Assembly: GCA_021848555.1 (NCBI GenBank)
Contig: JAJZUN010000058.1
Coordinates: 1 to 10,511 of the forward strand
DNA: 10,511 nucleotides
From: Pseudomonadota bacterium
GTDB taxonomy: Bacteria; Pseudomonadota; Gammaproteobacteria; Burkholderiales; SG8-39
Direction: 5' to 3'
Part shown: piece by piece, positions 1 through 6,825 of the stretch
Position numbering within the stretch: position 1 is the first letter of the stretch
Layout: each line of letters starts with the position of its first letter
Notes under the pieces: model-generated
Database searches by the model: none
The model's input: the letters and a program-made list of their open reading frames with translations, nothing else
Told to the model about the DNA's origin: nothing
Made by a program: the position numbers and the translations under genes

Positions 1-107
1 CAGATTCGCAGTCGCCCGCGACACCCTTGCCGTTCGGCTAACACTTCCCCTTGCCGGGTGTGTAGAGGACTTCCACCTCCAAGTAAACGTGCCCTGCCGG
101 GCACAAC
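1..107 (-). mobile_element. Group II intron, 5' part of domain I (class C-like), cut by the left window edge
   Basis: Read on the minus strand from about 107 down to 1, the sequence has the hallmarks of the start of a bacterial group II intron. It opens with a segment containing TGTGCCCGGCA, close to the GUGUGCCCGGCA start I recall for class C introns such as the Oceanobacillus iheyensis one. It continues with GGAGGTGGAAGTCCTC, GTTAGCCGAACGGCAAGGGT and GCGACTGCGAATCTG, which match the conserved domain I order (GUUAGCC..AACGCAAGGGUGUC..GCGAC..GAAUCUG). The exact 5' splice site is uncertain by a few bases (about 104-107). The rest, including any reverse transcriptase gene and domain V, lies left of the window, so it cannot be said whether the intron is complete. 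Its position right behind an intrinsic terminator is the target preference known for class C introns. Confidence 0.82.
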
Positions 108-110
108 AAC

Positions 111-140
111 AAAAAGGGCCAGACCGCTCGGGCCTGGCCC
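111..140 (-). terminator. Rho-independent terminator of the tetraheme cytochrome gene
   Basis: On the minus strand GGGCCAG (140-134) and CTGGCCC (122-116) form a perfect 7-bp GC-rich stem with an 11-nt loop, followed at once by TTTTT (115-111) and GTTGTT. It lies 25 nt past the stop codon of the cytochrome gene that ends at 165. The group II intron begins only a few bases after the T-run. Confidence 0.85.
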
Positions 141-164
141 CCTTTGGCCCTGCTTTGCCGCCGC

Positions 165-1016
165 TTACTTGTTATGGCAGGTCAGGCACAATGCGCTGCT
201 CGCATTCGACATGCGCAGGAAGGTCCCGTTGGCGGGGTCGTGCACGTTGTGGCAGCTTGCGCACTCGACGGAAGGCTGAACGCCGGGGTTCGCGTTGGTG
301 GTGAAGTTGCGCGCGTACAGGATCACGTCGGTCTTGTCGCGCGTCAAGGCAGTGCCGAGCGCGGCATCGATCCACCACTTGTCGCCCGCCACACCGTTGC
401 CGGGGCTGGCGCCAGTCGCGGTGCCGTTTTTCACCAAGGCCGCGGTAAAGAAATCGCCGTCGACGCATCCGCCAGCAGCCTTGAAGCCGCCGCAGTAGGC
501 GACGCCGATCGGGTGATCGTTGGTCAGATCATTGGTGAGGTTCGTGACGATGCCGGACTTGAGCATCTTGGTGGTGCTGTCGATACCGGGGCTGGCCACA
601 GCCCAGGTGTAGCCGGCGGAGGCGCCCCCGGCGGTATAGCCGCCGCTACCCGGCTGGTTGATGAGGATGTCCACGGCCACGGTGCCGTCGTGGCAGGACA
701 GGCAGGCGAGCGAAGAACTCGACGGCGTGAGGTTGGTGCTGTCCATCGAATCGGGGTTGGCATAGCTGGTATAGACCGCCGCGGACGCGCCGCGATTCCA
801 CAGCGGACCCGCGCTGGCAGTCGCCGAGCCGTGCGGCGTGTGACAGAAGACGCAGATTTCCGTCGTGCCGGTGGCGGATTTGCTTGTCGACGTGCTTGCC
901 GTCGACAAATCGTGCTTGCTGTTTGCGATCCCGGCCAGCGCCGATCCACTTGCCAGACTGAATGCGAGCAAACTTGCGGCGCCCAGAACCTTCATTCCCT
1001 TTTGATAGATCCTCAT
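165..1016 (-). CDS. Secreted tetraheme cytochrome c
   Basis: The product is a 283-residue periplasmic (or further exported) electron carrier with four covalent heme sites: CVFCH (55-59), CLSCH (105-109), CASCH (252-256) and CLTCH (277-281). An N-terminal signal peptide (basic MRIYQK, hydrophobic stretch, SALA/G near residue 28) sends it to the periplasm. The ATG at 1016 is chosen because AGGAGA (1027-1022) lies 5 nt upstream; an in-frame extension to 1076 has no such site and would bury the signal peptide. The motifs [28 protein letters not shown] and [13 protein letters not shown] recur in the triheme protein at 7069-7542, so the two are paralogues. A non-heme cysteine pair (C175, C184) could form a disulfide. 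The gene is monocistronic, with a sigma54-type promoter upstream and a strong terminator downstream. The redox partner is unknown; the family (small cytochromes of the doubled-CXXCH kind) is clear, the exact role is not. Confidence 0.93.
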   Translation of the reverse strand: MRIYQKGMKVLGAASLLAFSLASGSALAGIANSKHDLSTASTSTSKSATGTTEICVFCHTPHGSATASAGPLWNRGASAAVYTSYANPDSMDSTNLTPSSSSLACLSCHDGTVAVDILINQPGSGGYTAGGASAGYTWAVASPGIDSTTKMLKSGIVTNLTNDLTNDHPIGVAYCGGFKAAGGCVDGDFFTAALVKNGTATGASPGNGVAGDKWWIDAALGTALTRDKTDVILYARNFTTNANPGVQPSVECASCHNVHDPANGTFLRMSNASSALCLTCHNK

Positions 1017-1111
1017 TTCTTTCTCCTGGTTTGCAAAGATAAGACAATTCGCCTGTCGCTCGATCGCCGGGCTCACCCCCGGAGCGTCTGTGCGGCCTTT
1101 GTCCTCTTTAG

Positions 1112-1127
1112 AGCAGGAATTGTGCCA
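1112..1127 (-). promoter_or_regulatory. Sigma54 (RpoN) -24/-12 promoter of the tetraheme cytochrome gene
   Basis: Minus strand TGGCACAATTCCTGCT fits the consensus TGGCAC-N6-(T)TGCW with the invariant GG and GC separated by exactly 10 nt. Transcription would start near 1101, leaving a leader of about 85 nt before the ATG at 1016. Upstream lie two GGCGC/GCGCC dyads (1128-1139 with a 2-nt centre; 1164-1183 with a 10-nt centre), whose centres are 40 bp apart. They could be activator sites, but this is speculative. The rest of the 1017-1332 spacer shows only the inverted repeat at 1229-1268. Confidence 0.75.
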
Positions 1128-1228
1128 GGCGCTTGCGCCGGCTCATGGGTACAGATGGGGCAAGGCGCGGCCGAAGCTGCGCCTAAGGCATTGAACCAAT
1201 GGAGAATGGATTCAGACTGCGAGGAACG

Positions 1229-1268
1229 GCGGTAGGCCGACCAGGCGGAACGCGATTCGGCCTACCGC
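1229..1268. repeat. REP-like 12-bp perfect inverted repeat
   Basis: GCGGTAGGCCGA (1229-1240) and TCGGCCTACCGC (1257-1268) are perfect inverted copies around a 16-nt spacer. The arms contain GTAG/CTAC at the stem base, as in REP/BIME-type intergenic palindromes mobilised by RAYT transposases. The element lies 65 nt behind the stop of the NHL gene, where it could also stabilise or end the transcript, but no T-run follows on either strand. Only one copy is seen in the window. Confidence 0.55.
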
Positions 1269-1332
1269 ATTCGCGAGAATCCGCTTCCCGAATACGAGAA
1301 AGCCAGGCAGTCGCGCTCATGTGGACAGACCG

Positions 1333-2514
1333 TTACTTTGTGGGTGGCGCTTGCGGGTTCTTGCCGGCCAGCCAGCCCTCGCCGGGCTGCAAACGCGCCG
1401 GACGGAAAACATCGATCTTGCGAAACCACTGATCGACGAAATACACGCGTCCGTCCTCGTCGACATGGATGCCCGAAGGCAGCATGTAACCCGCCGGCCT
1501 GTCCTGCTCCGAGTGCTGCCCTATGAACAGCAGCAACTGGCCGTCCGGATCGAAAATCTGGAAATTGCCATGAGCGGCGTCGACGACGTAGACGTTACCC
1601 TGGGCATCGGTGGCGATTTCCTTCGGGCGGGCGAAATCGCCCAGTTGTTTGCCCAGCTGACCGAAGCTCTTCAGGTATTTGCCGTCGTGATCGAAGATTT
1701 GCACGCGGAAATTGCCGGCGTCGACCACGTAAAGCCGGCCGTCCTTGCCGACCGCGAGGTCGTAGGGCAGGTTGAATTCTCCCGGCCCCGAGCCGCGCCT
1801 GCCGAAATCGAATAAATGCCTGCCCGTCACCGGGTCGAAAACGCGCACGCGGTGGTGGTTCGAGCTTACCCCGCCGATATCGACCACATACATGCGATCG
1901 CCGCGCGGGTCCAGCGTCACGCTGGAGAGGCGATCGAACCATTTCTCGCTGCCGATCTGGCGCAGAAAATTGCCTTCTGCGTCGTACACCTTCACCGCCT
2001 TGGCGGTGGCGTCGGCGACATACAGATTGCCGTTTCGATCGACATCCAGGCCCGCCGGCTTGATCAGCTGGCCCGGGCCCGCGTCCCCGATTTTGTAGAA
2101 ACGCCGCTTGGGAAAGTCGAATACGCGGACATCGCGATTCACCGTATCGGAGACGAACACCTTGCCATGGTAGGTCGTGACGGAAAAGGGTTTCCCCAGT
2201 CCCTCGCCGCCGCGCTCGCCCTGTCCGGTCAGTAGTTGCCGCAGCTTGGAATTCTTGTCTTCGGCTGCGACGTCGGGACTGCCATAAAGCGTGCGTTCGT
2301 AATAAAAGCGCGGCTCATCGGGCGGCGCGGGAAAGACCAGTGGCGCTGCGGGCACTTTCGTCTCTTTGACCTGCGGGACCTCGGCGCAGGCGGCCAAGGC
2401 GAGCGCGACGCAGACCGCCAGCAGCCGCGCGATGCCGCCGGCGGTGGCGCGCGCAGGCTGCCGGTGAAACGGATTACTCGATTCCGTATCCGAGATGTAA
2501 TCTGCTGTTTTCAC
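1333..2514 (-). CDS. NHL-repeat beta-propeller lipoprotein
   Basis: The product is about 393 residues from the GTG at 2514. It has a lipoprotein signal: a hydrophobic stretch ending LALAAC, with the lipidated cysteine at residue 43. It is followed by an acidic/proline linker and at least five NHL-type repeats of the pattern G(L/I)xVDxxGxLYVxDxxxxxVxVFDxxGxxLxxxG, spanning roughly residues 85-375, enough for a six-bladed propeller. Such propellers are usually binding scaffolds rather than enzymes; the ligand is unknown. GTG at 2514 has AGAGAG a few bases upstream. A TTG at 2559 would add 15 residues and cannot be excluded. Either start gives an unusually long, polar n-region before the lipid anchor (about 27 residues from GTG). 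Membrane anchorage at the cell envelope is inferred. It lies between the cytochrome genes and is preceded by both a sigma70-like and a sigma54-like promoter, suggesting a shared role with the cytochromes. Confidence 0.9.
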   Translation of the reverse strand: MKTADYISDTESSNPFHRQPARATAGGIARLLAVCVALALAACAEVPQVKETKVPAAPLVFPAPPDEPRFYYERTLYGSPDVAAEDKNSKLRQLLTGQGERGGEGLGKPFSVTTYHGKVFVSDTVNRDVRVFDFPKRRFYKIGDAGPGQLIKPAGLDVDRNGNLYVADATAKAVKVYDAEGNFLRQIGSEKWFDRLSSVTLDPRGDRMYVVDIGGVSSNHHRVRVFDPVTGRHLFDFGRRGSGPGEFNLPYDLAVGKDGRLYVVDAGNFRVQIFDHDGKYLKSFGQLGKQLGDFARPKEIATDAQGNVYVVDAAHGNFQIFDPDGQLLLFIGQHSEQDRPAGYMLPSGIHVDEDGRVYFVDQWFRKIDVFRPARLQPGEGWLAGKNPQAPPTK

Positions 2515-2598
2515 TTTTCCACTCTCTCTAAGCTGATTCCGTTTTCCGGTTAACGGCAAGGCTTGACGATCGCATTAAAGAATTCGACGATATTGGCG

Positions 2599-2628
2599 AT
2601 AATAGGTTCAGCATCAAGGCGAGGTCAA
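2599..2628 (-). promoter_or_regulatory. Sigma70-type promoter for the NHL lipoprotein gene
   Basis: Minus strand TTGACC (2628-2623), an 18-nt spacer and TATTAT (2604-2599): each hexamer matches its consensus at five of six positions. The predicted start near 2592 leaves about 78 nt before the GTG at 2514. It lies downstream of the sigma54-type site at 2744-2759, so the gene may have two modes of expression. Confidence 0.6.
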
Positions 2629-2743
2629 CCGGTCGACGCGAACTCAGTGCTTTGCTTCGGGCAAGACGCGAGTGCGACCTGGAGCAGGCGACCGGATGGC
2701 AAAACCGATTTCGCACCTGGATTTTCACAAGCTATAACGCGGT

Positions 2744-2759
2744 AGCATGCTTCGTGCCA
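2744..2759 (-). promoter_or_regulatory. Sigma54 (RpoN) -24/-12 promoter upstream of the NHL lipoprotein gene
   Basis: Minus strand TGGCACGAAGCATGCT matches TGGCACG-N5-TGCW with correct GG-N10-GC spacing; it is the best match of the three such sites in the window. Transcription would start near 2733, giving a leader of about 220 nt to the GTG at 2514. In that leader a GTGCGA/TCGCAC pair (2672-2677 with 2711-2716) could form a stem, but I see no known riboswitch. The distal position makes the assignment less certain than for the two cytochrome genes. A TCGC-TTTT-GCGA dyad at 2829-2840 lies about 75 bp upstream. Confidence 0.62.
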
Positions 2760-2872
2760 GTTTTTCCACAGAGCCTCGCAACCGGCTCAAAACCGGAGGC
2801 CTCGCTCGAGATTGTGCGCTGTCGGCGTTCGCTTTTGCGATGATAGGGGTCCCAAAAATGGAATTGATCGAT

Positions 2873-2900
2873 TTGACGCCGAAGCCCGCCGGGGTTTATT
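2873..2900 (+). promoter_or_regulatory. Possible sigma70 promoter of the heptaheme cytochrome operon
   Basis: TTGACG (2873-2878), a 16-nt spacer and TTTATT (2895-2900): five and four of six consensus positions. The predicted start near 2907 leaves about 35 nt to the ATG at 2942. No sigma54-type site with a good -24 element is seen on the plus strand before this operon; TGGATTTTCACAAGCT at 2718 keeps only the GG/GC spacing. Confidence 0.35.
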
Positions 2901-2941
2901 GACGCGATGCTTGTCGCCACCAACGCCATGAAAGTTTCCGA

Positions 2942-3511
2942 ATGTTGAACCTCTTCCGCAATAGCAGGAATAAGCAGCGCGACGAAACGCCGATGCTTTT
3001 TCATCTCAAGATGGTGGCGAAGATCGCCCTGAGCGTGAGCGCGCTTGCGTGCGCAGGCCTGTTGTCGGTGCTGTTTCTGCTCGCGGATCAAACGGGGGAC
3101 AGCTATGCTCAGATCATAGGCGTACACAGTCTTGCCGGCCAGAATCTGGGACCGGCGCTGCTCGTATACGGGCTGGCGCTGCTTGCATTTGCGGGCGTCG
3201 TCACTTGGCTGATCGCGCTGTACAGCAGTTTTCGCATTGCCGGACCCCTGTACCGATTTGCGCAGAACCTGGAAATGGAAATCGCACAGGGACCTGCCGT
3301 GCCGGTCGCCATTCGCCGGCGTGATCAGTTGCAGCGCGAGTGGAAGGAATTCGAGGCGAGCATGGCCGTGCTGCATAGTCATTTCAGCGACTTGAGGCAG
3401 GCGCTGGCGCAGACCGAGCAGACCTTGCGCGCGGGCGCCGAATTTGACCCGGCGTCTGTGCGGCAAGCGGTCAACCGTTTGCAGGACATCGAGCGCCGTG
3501 TCAAGCTATAG
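2942..3511 (+). CDS. Two-helix inner-membrane protein with HAMP-like segment and coiled coil
   Basis: 189 residues, first gene of a three-gene operon. A short basic N-terminus is followed by TM1 (about 25-48), a short loop of about 22 residues probably in the periplasm (containing DQTGDSYAQIIGVHSLAG), and TM2 (about 71-93). Then come a cytoplasmic SSFRIAGPLYRF segment (95-107), resembling the first helix and conserved GP-L of HAMP/chemoreceptor-like linkers, and a charged heptad-like coiled coil (about 125-165). No methyl-accepting, kinase or cyclase domain follows, so any signal must pass to a partner. The ATG at 2942 has a weak GAAAG 7 nt upstream. The coding end overlaps the next gene by up to 14 nt. 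It is probably a sensor stub or a membrane scaffold for the adjacent heptaheme cytochrome; I do not recognise a named family. Confidence 0.85.
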   Translation: MLNLFRNSRNKQRDETPMLFHLKMVAKIALSVSALACAGLLSVLFLLADQTGDSYAQIIGVHSLAGQNLGPALLVYGLALLAFAGVVTWLIALYSSFRIAGPLYRFAQNLEMEIAQGPAVPVAIRRRDQLQREWKEFEASMAVLHSHFSDLRQALAQTEQTLRAGAEFDPASVRQAVNRLQDIERRVKL

Positions 3512-4283
3512 ATGGATGGTCGCCGCCGGCGGCGGTGCGGCCCTGTTCTGCGCGGTGGCATTGCTTTACGCCGCTTTCGGCGGCAAACCCCATCTGAGCG
3601 GAATCGACTGCGGCAGCTGCCATTTGGCCGGCAAGGAAGTCAGGCCGGAGCAAGCGTCCAAACTGGTGGCCTCGCAGGAGCTGCTGTGCGGCAGATGTCA
3701 TCCGGACGCGGTGCGCGCGAGTCACCCCAGCGGATTTGCGCCGAAGGCCAAGTTGCCGGCGGAGTATCCGCCGGATTGGAAAGGGGACCTGACCTGCAGC
3801 ACCTGCCATCGGGTGCACGGGAGCGAGCCCGGCTTGCTGCGCGGCGGCAAGCGCGGCAAGGAAATGTGCCTTTCCTGCCATGACGCCGTCTTCTTCAACA
3901 ACATGAAAGACCGGGGAGGCTCGATCGAGCAGTCGGGGCACTCGAACGCAGTCGTGGCGCTGGCGAATGCCGGACTCGACCCCTATTCCCTGCAATGCCT
4001 GGGCTGCCACGGCAACCAAGCCGATGCCAACGGCGTCAGCGTGGGCCGCAACGGCCTGTTGCGCCATGCGAGCGGCGCGGCCAACCATCCGATTGGAATG
4101 CGTTATCGCGAGTCGTTGAAGTCCGGAGGTTTTCACCCCGAGAGCAGGCTATCGAAAAAAATCTTCTTGCCGGACGGCAAGATCGGTTGCCTGTCATGTC
4201 ATCAGGCTTACAAGAAAGAACATGGGAAGCTCGTGATTTCAAATGCCGGTTCCGCCTTGTGTTTCGAGTGCCACGATCTATGA
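3498..4283 (+). CDS. Membrane-anchored periplasmic heptaheme cytochrome c
   Basis: About 261 residues with a single uncleaved N-terminal helix (roughly 7-27, preceded by an arginine and ending AAFGGKP). Seven CXXCH heme sites follow: CGSCH 38-42, CGRCH 64-68, CSTCH 100-104, CLSCH 124-128, CLGCH 167-171, CLSCH 231-235 and CFECH 255-259. Several histidines between them (H76, H107, H148, H190, H197, H213, H242) could be distal ligands. The pattern fits the doubled-CXXCH/NrfB-like group of carriers. The ending SNAGSALCFECH matches the C-terminal heme segment of the two small cytochromes in the window, suggesting a common module. The start is uncertain: GTG at 3498 (AGGA upstream, gives a basic n-region and overlaps the previous gene), ATG at 3516, or further upstream. 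It is translationally coupled to both neighbours, with an ATGA overlap at its end. Likely role: electron transfer between the inner membrane and periplasmic carriers. Confidence 0.9.
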   Translation: MSSYRWMVAAGGGAALFCAVALLYAAFGGKPHLSGIDCGSCHLAGKEVRPEQASKLVASQELLCGRCHPDAVRASHPSGFAPKAKLPAEYPPDWKGDLTCSTCHRVHGSEPGLLRGGKRGKEMCLSCHDAVFFNNMKDRGGSIEQSGHSNAVVALANAGLDPYSLQCLGCHGNQADANGVSVGRNGLLRHASGAANHPIGMRYRESLKSGGFHPESRLSKKIFLPDGKIGCLSCHQAYKKEHGKLVISNAGSALCFECHDL

Positions 4284-4831
4284 CGCCGCAGCCGCAACCC
4301 GCCGCCGGCCACCGGCGCCATATTCACTATGTGGACAAGAGCCTACAGCAGTGGTTGCTGGCGGCCCTGGTCATCCTCGAGGCAGGGCTGGTCGCGGCGA
4401 TGGTCTGGCTGATGCACTGGCGCTTGAGCCGGATCATCGAGGAAAACCTGTACCGCGTGCACTTGGCCAAGGCCGCACCCCTATTGAACCAGCTGATGCA
4501 GGAGGCGCCTCTCCTGCTGGGGGTTTTCATGCTGGCAAATGTAATTGCCCTGCTGCTCGCCGACGGCATCTGGCGCGCGCATGTCGATTCCCTGCTGCGC
4601 AGTTTCATGACCTTGGTCGGCAAGACCGGCAGGCTGGATTTTTCCGCCGACCCGGAAATGAGCGGACGGCACCGGTTGCTCGATCTGGCCGAGGCCCACA
4701 GGGTACGCGAGCGGAACCGCCTTGCCGCAATCCGGGAACACATGGCGAAGCTGGATGCCGAGCTGTCGGCGGCAGGCGATCCGCGCAACTTGCGAGAATT
4801 GTTGAGCGGTTTGAATAAACTCGTGGGCTGA
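4280..4831 (+). CDS. Second two-helix inner-membrane protein (sensor-like, no output domain)
   Basis: 183 residues starting at the ATG of an ATGA overlap with the heptaheme cytochrome gene. A basic cytoplasmic start with a RRHIHYVDKSLQ segment (12-23) leads into TM1 (about 25-46). A periplasmic loop of about 30 residues, TM2 (about 76-97) and a helical, charged cytoplasmic tail (about 98-183) follow. The Y-(V/I)-D/K-K-x-x-Q motif before TM1 is, from memory, common in small receptor-like two-helix proteins beside cytochrome genes. The architecture mirrors the first gene of the operon, so the heptaheme cytochrome is encoded between two similar membrane proteins. No enzymatic domain is visible. 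Coupling implies equal expression and perhaps a complex. The 65 nt between its stop and the convergent diguanylate cyclase gene show no convincing terminator. Confidence 0.85.
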   Translation: MTPQPQPAAGHRRHIHYVDKSLQQWLLAALVILEAGLVAAMVWLMHWRLSRIIEENLYRVHLAKAAPLLNQLMQEAPLLLGVFMLANVIALLLADGIWRAHVDSLLRSFMTLVGKTGRLDFSADPEMSGRHRLLDLAEAHRVRERNRLAAIREHMAKLDAELSAAGDPRNLRELLSGLNKLVG

Positions 4832-4896
4832 GCGTTGGCGCAGGCAGCTTACGCCGCGGGCGTGCCGAGTGATCGCTCTTTCGCTGTGGTTTAGAA

Positions 4897-6795
4897 TCAG
4901 AATCGCTCGTCCACCCACATGTCCTTGGTAAACCTGACCGCCTTGTTCCTGCCGCCTTCCTTGGCTTTATAGAGCGCAACGTCCGCAAACTTTATCGCTT
5001 GCCAGAACAAATTCGTGTCCAGCGGAAATTCGCTTATGCCGAGACTGATGGTCTTGCGCAGGATGCCATCCTTGACTTTGAACTTCGCCTGCTCCATGTT
5101 CTGCCGGATTTTCTCGGCAATAGCGACCGAGCCGCCTTCCCTGATATCGAGCAATACCGCGAGAAACTCTTCACCGCCGAATCTGATCAGGATATCGGCG
5201 TCCCTTATGCTCTTCTTTATGATGTTCGCGGTTTCCTTGAGAATCTCATCGCCGGCGCTATGTCCATGCGTGTCGTTGACCTGCTTGAAGTAATCCAGGT
5301 CGCACATGATGAGACCGGTGCTCTTGCCCCTGCGCAAGGCGCCCGCCACGAGGTTTTCCGTGTACTCCTGCAGGAACCTGCGGTTTTTCAGCCCGGTGAG
5401 CGCGTCGTTCAGCGCCGACTCGCGCAAGGTGCCCATCAAGCGCTTGGCTTCTATGACCGACTGGGATTCCTTGACGTACTGGCTGGCCTCGAACACCTTG
5501 CGCTGTATCGCGCGAACGCCGTCGGGTCCGGGCTTGTCGAACACGAACTGCACCACTCCGCCGGCATTGCCGCCGACGATCATGGGTATGCATACGTGCT
5601 CTTTTTCCTGCCGCGGCAGGAACATCCTGCACATTTGGGGATAGGCGATCGATGAAATCATGTGACCGGTCTTCTTCGCCTTGCACAGGTCGCAATTGTC
5701 GAGAATGTCCGCGTCGCAGGATATTTCCTCGTTGGACATCACGAGCGGATACACGGGCTTCAACTTGTTTTGGCCGATCGGGACCTCGTAGATCATGTAC
5801 CCGGCGATGCCGACCTCCTGAAATACCTTCCCCAGCCGGGAATAGACGTCGTCGAGGCTGTCGTCCTCCTCGATGACTTTCTTGAACATCGTCATCTTGT
5901 GGATCGATTCCATCAAGCCGTTGAATTCCGCGGACAGCGTCCCTATGTCGTCCTTGGAGGTGATCGAAATCTTGTTGCCGAGTTCCGTTTCCCCTTTCCC
6001 CAGGGCATGAATCTGGTCGATGATGGAGCTCACCGGGTTCGCGATCGAATTCGCGATCCACCTGGTGAATAGCACTTGAAGAACGGTGGCAAGCAGCAGC
6101 GCGCCGATGGCGGCAACGGCGGCGTAAACAATCACCGTCTTAATTCGGAGAGCGGTGGTCGCGATCAGTGCTTCGACGGTGGCCGACAAGCGGTTGGACG
6201 CCGCGATCGACCGTGAAATCGACTGTTGCAGCTCGCGGAATGCATTTTCCAGTGAGATGTTCTCCTTGCGCGGCGCGCTCGGCTGCGCCAGCTTCAGCTG
6301 GGCAAATCCGCCAAATTGCCGCGTTACGCCGGCGAGCAGCGGGGACAGTTCTTCGACATAGTCCTTGACATAGTCCTCGCCGGCCAGGCGTTCCGCGGCG
6401 GAAGCGGTTGCGGAGCTTGCGTCGGGTTTCCCGGCGCCACGGGAATGGTCCTTGGCCGCGTCTGCGCGATTCAAGGCCGAGAGCGACGCGTTGACCTCCT
6501 CCAGCCGGACCTTGGCGATCCCGATCATGCGCATGGCGCTCGCCGCGTTCTCGGCCTTCATCAGTTCGGCGACGTCCACGCTCAGTGTCTGCAGGTCTTT
6601 CACCATCTTCTGCGCAATCCGGTCCTCGCGCATCAGCGTATTGACGATTATTCCGGACTGGTCGTTCACGTTGACCAGCGCCGCTATCGTAATCAGGAAC
6701 ATCGCGACAAACCAAAAGAGAACCCCGCCGGAAAATATCAGGAATTTCCTCCTGATCGGGAGATCGACGAAAGTCATGATATTCGCAAATCGCAT
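4897..6795 (-). CDS. Membrane diguanylate cyclase with HAMP, cysteine-rich GAF-like region and GGEEF domain
   Basis: 632 residues: TM1 (about 18-42), a largely helical periplasmic region of about 175 residues, TM2 (220-243), HAMP (about 244-303), a GAF-like region (about 304-455), and GGDEF domain (about 460-622). It would make c-di-GMP from two GTP. The signature is GGEEF (540-544), with metal-binding D499 in MCDLDYFK and the DALTGLKNRR entry motif (464-473). An RDAD sequence (531-534), exactly five residues before GGEEF, is the I-site for product inhibition. The GAF-like part has cysteines C360, C368, C371, C389 and C402 (CX7CX2CX17CX12C), unusual for a cytoplasmic domain and suggestive of metal, heme or redox sensing. 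The ATG at 6795 has AAGGA 7 nt upstream. The gene is alone on its strand; its upstream region abuts an IS630 remnant. Which signal it reads is unknown. Confidence 0.94.
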   Translation of the reverse strand: MRFANIMTFVDLPIRRKFLIFSGGVLFWFVAMFLITIAALVNVNDQSGIIVNTLMREDRIAQKMVKDLQTLSVDVAELMKAENAASAMRMIGIAKVRLEEVNASLSALNRADAAKDHSRGAGKPDASSATASAAERLAGEDYVKDYVEELSPLLAGVTRQFGGFAQLKLAQPSAPRKENISLENAFRELQQSISRSIAASNRLSATVEALIATTALRIKTVIVYAAVAAIGALLLATVLQVLFTRWIANSIANPVSSIIDQIHALGKGETELGNKISITSKDDIGTLSAEFNGLMESIHKMTMFKKVIEEDDSLDDVYSRLGKVFQEVGIAGYMIYEVPIGQNKLKPVYPLVMSNEEISCDADILDNCDLCKAKKTGHMISSIAYPQMCRMFLPRQEKEHVCIPMIVGGNAGGVVQFVFDKPGPDGVRAIQRKVFEASQYVKESQSVIEAKRLMGTLRESALNDALTGLKNRRFLQEYTENLVAGALRRGKSTGLIMCDLDYFKQVNDTHGHSAGDEILKETANIIKKSIRDADILIRFGGEEFLAVLLDIREGGSVAIAEKIRQNMEQAKFKVKDGILRKTISLGISEFPLDTNLFWQAIKFADVALYKAKEGGRNKAVRFTKDMWVDERF

Positions 6796-6825
6796 AGGAA
6801 GATCCTTTCGGGTCTTGGAGGAAAA

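Noticed and set aside
144..1235. Long open frame (363 codons) on the plus strand opposite the tetraheme cytochrome gene
   Set aside because: The minus strand has a signal peptide, four CXXCH sites, a ribosome binding site, a promoter and a terminator. The plus-strand frame has no recognisable domain and reads as the antisense of high-GC coding DNA.
2560..2733. c-di-GMP (GEMM) riboswitch in the NHL leader
   Set aside because: Considered because of the nearby cyclase, but the conserved GEMM core (CACGCACAGGGCAAACC-like) is absent; only a short possible stem is present.
2718..2733. Plus-strand sigma54 site TGGATTTTCACAAGCT before the heptaheme operon
   Set aside because: It keeps the GG and GC spacing but lacks the CAC and TT elements, and lies over 200 nt from the operon start.
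2732..3466. Open frame of 244 codons on the minus strand over the divergent region and first operon gene
   Set aside because: It crosses the promoter region and overlaps a well-supported membrane protein on the other strand; its composition (rich in R, Q, H) is typical of an antisense shadow.
3995..4279. Upstream extension of the second two-helix membrane protein
   Set aside because: The extension lies in the frame-shifted shadow of the heptaheme cytochrome gene. The ATGA overlap at 4280 gives a natural coupled start directly before the basic N-terminus and TM1.
4832..4896. Terminator between the convergent plus-strand operon and diguanylate cyclase gene
   Set aside because: Only short GGCG/CGCC pairings are seen, with no T-run on either strand; not enough to call one.
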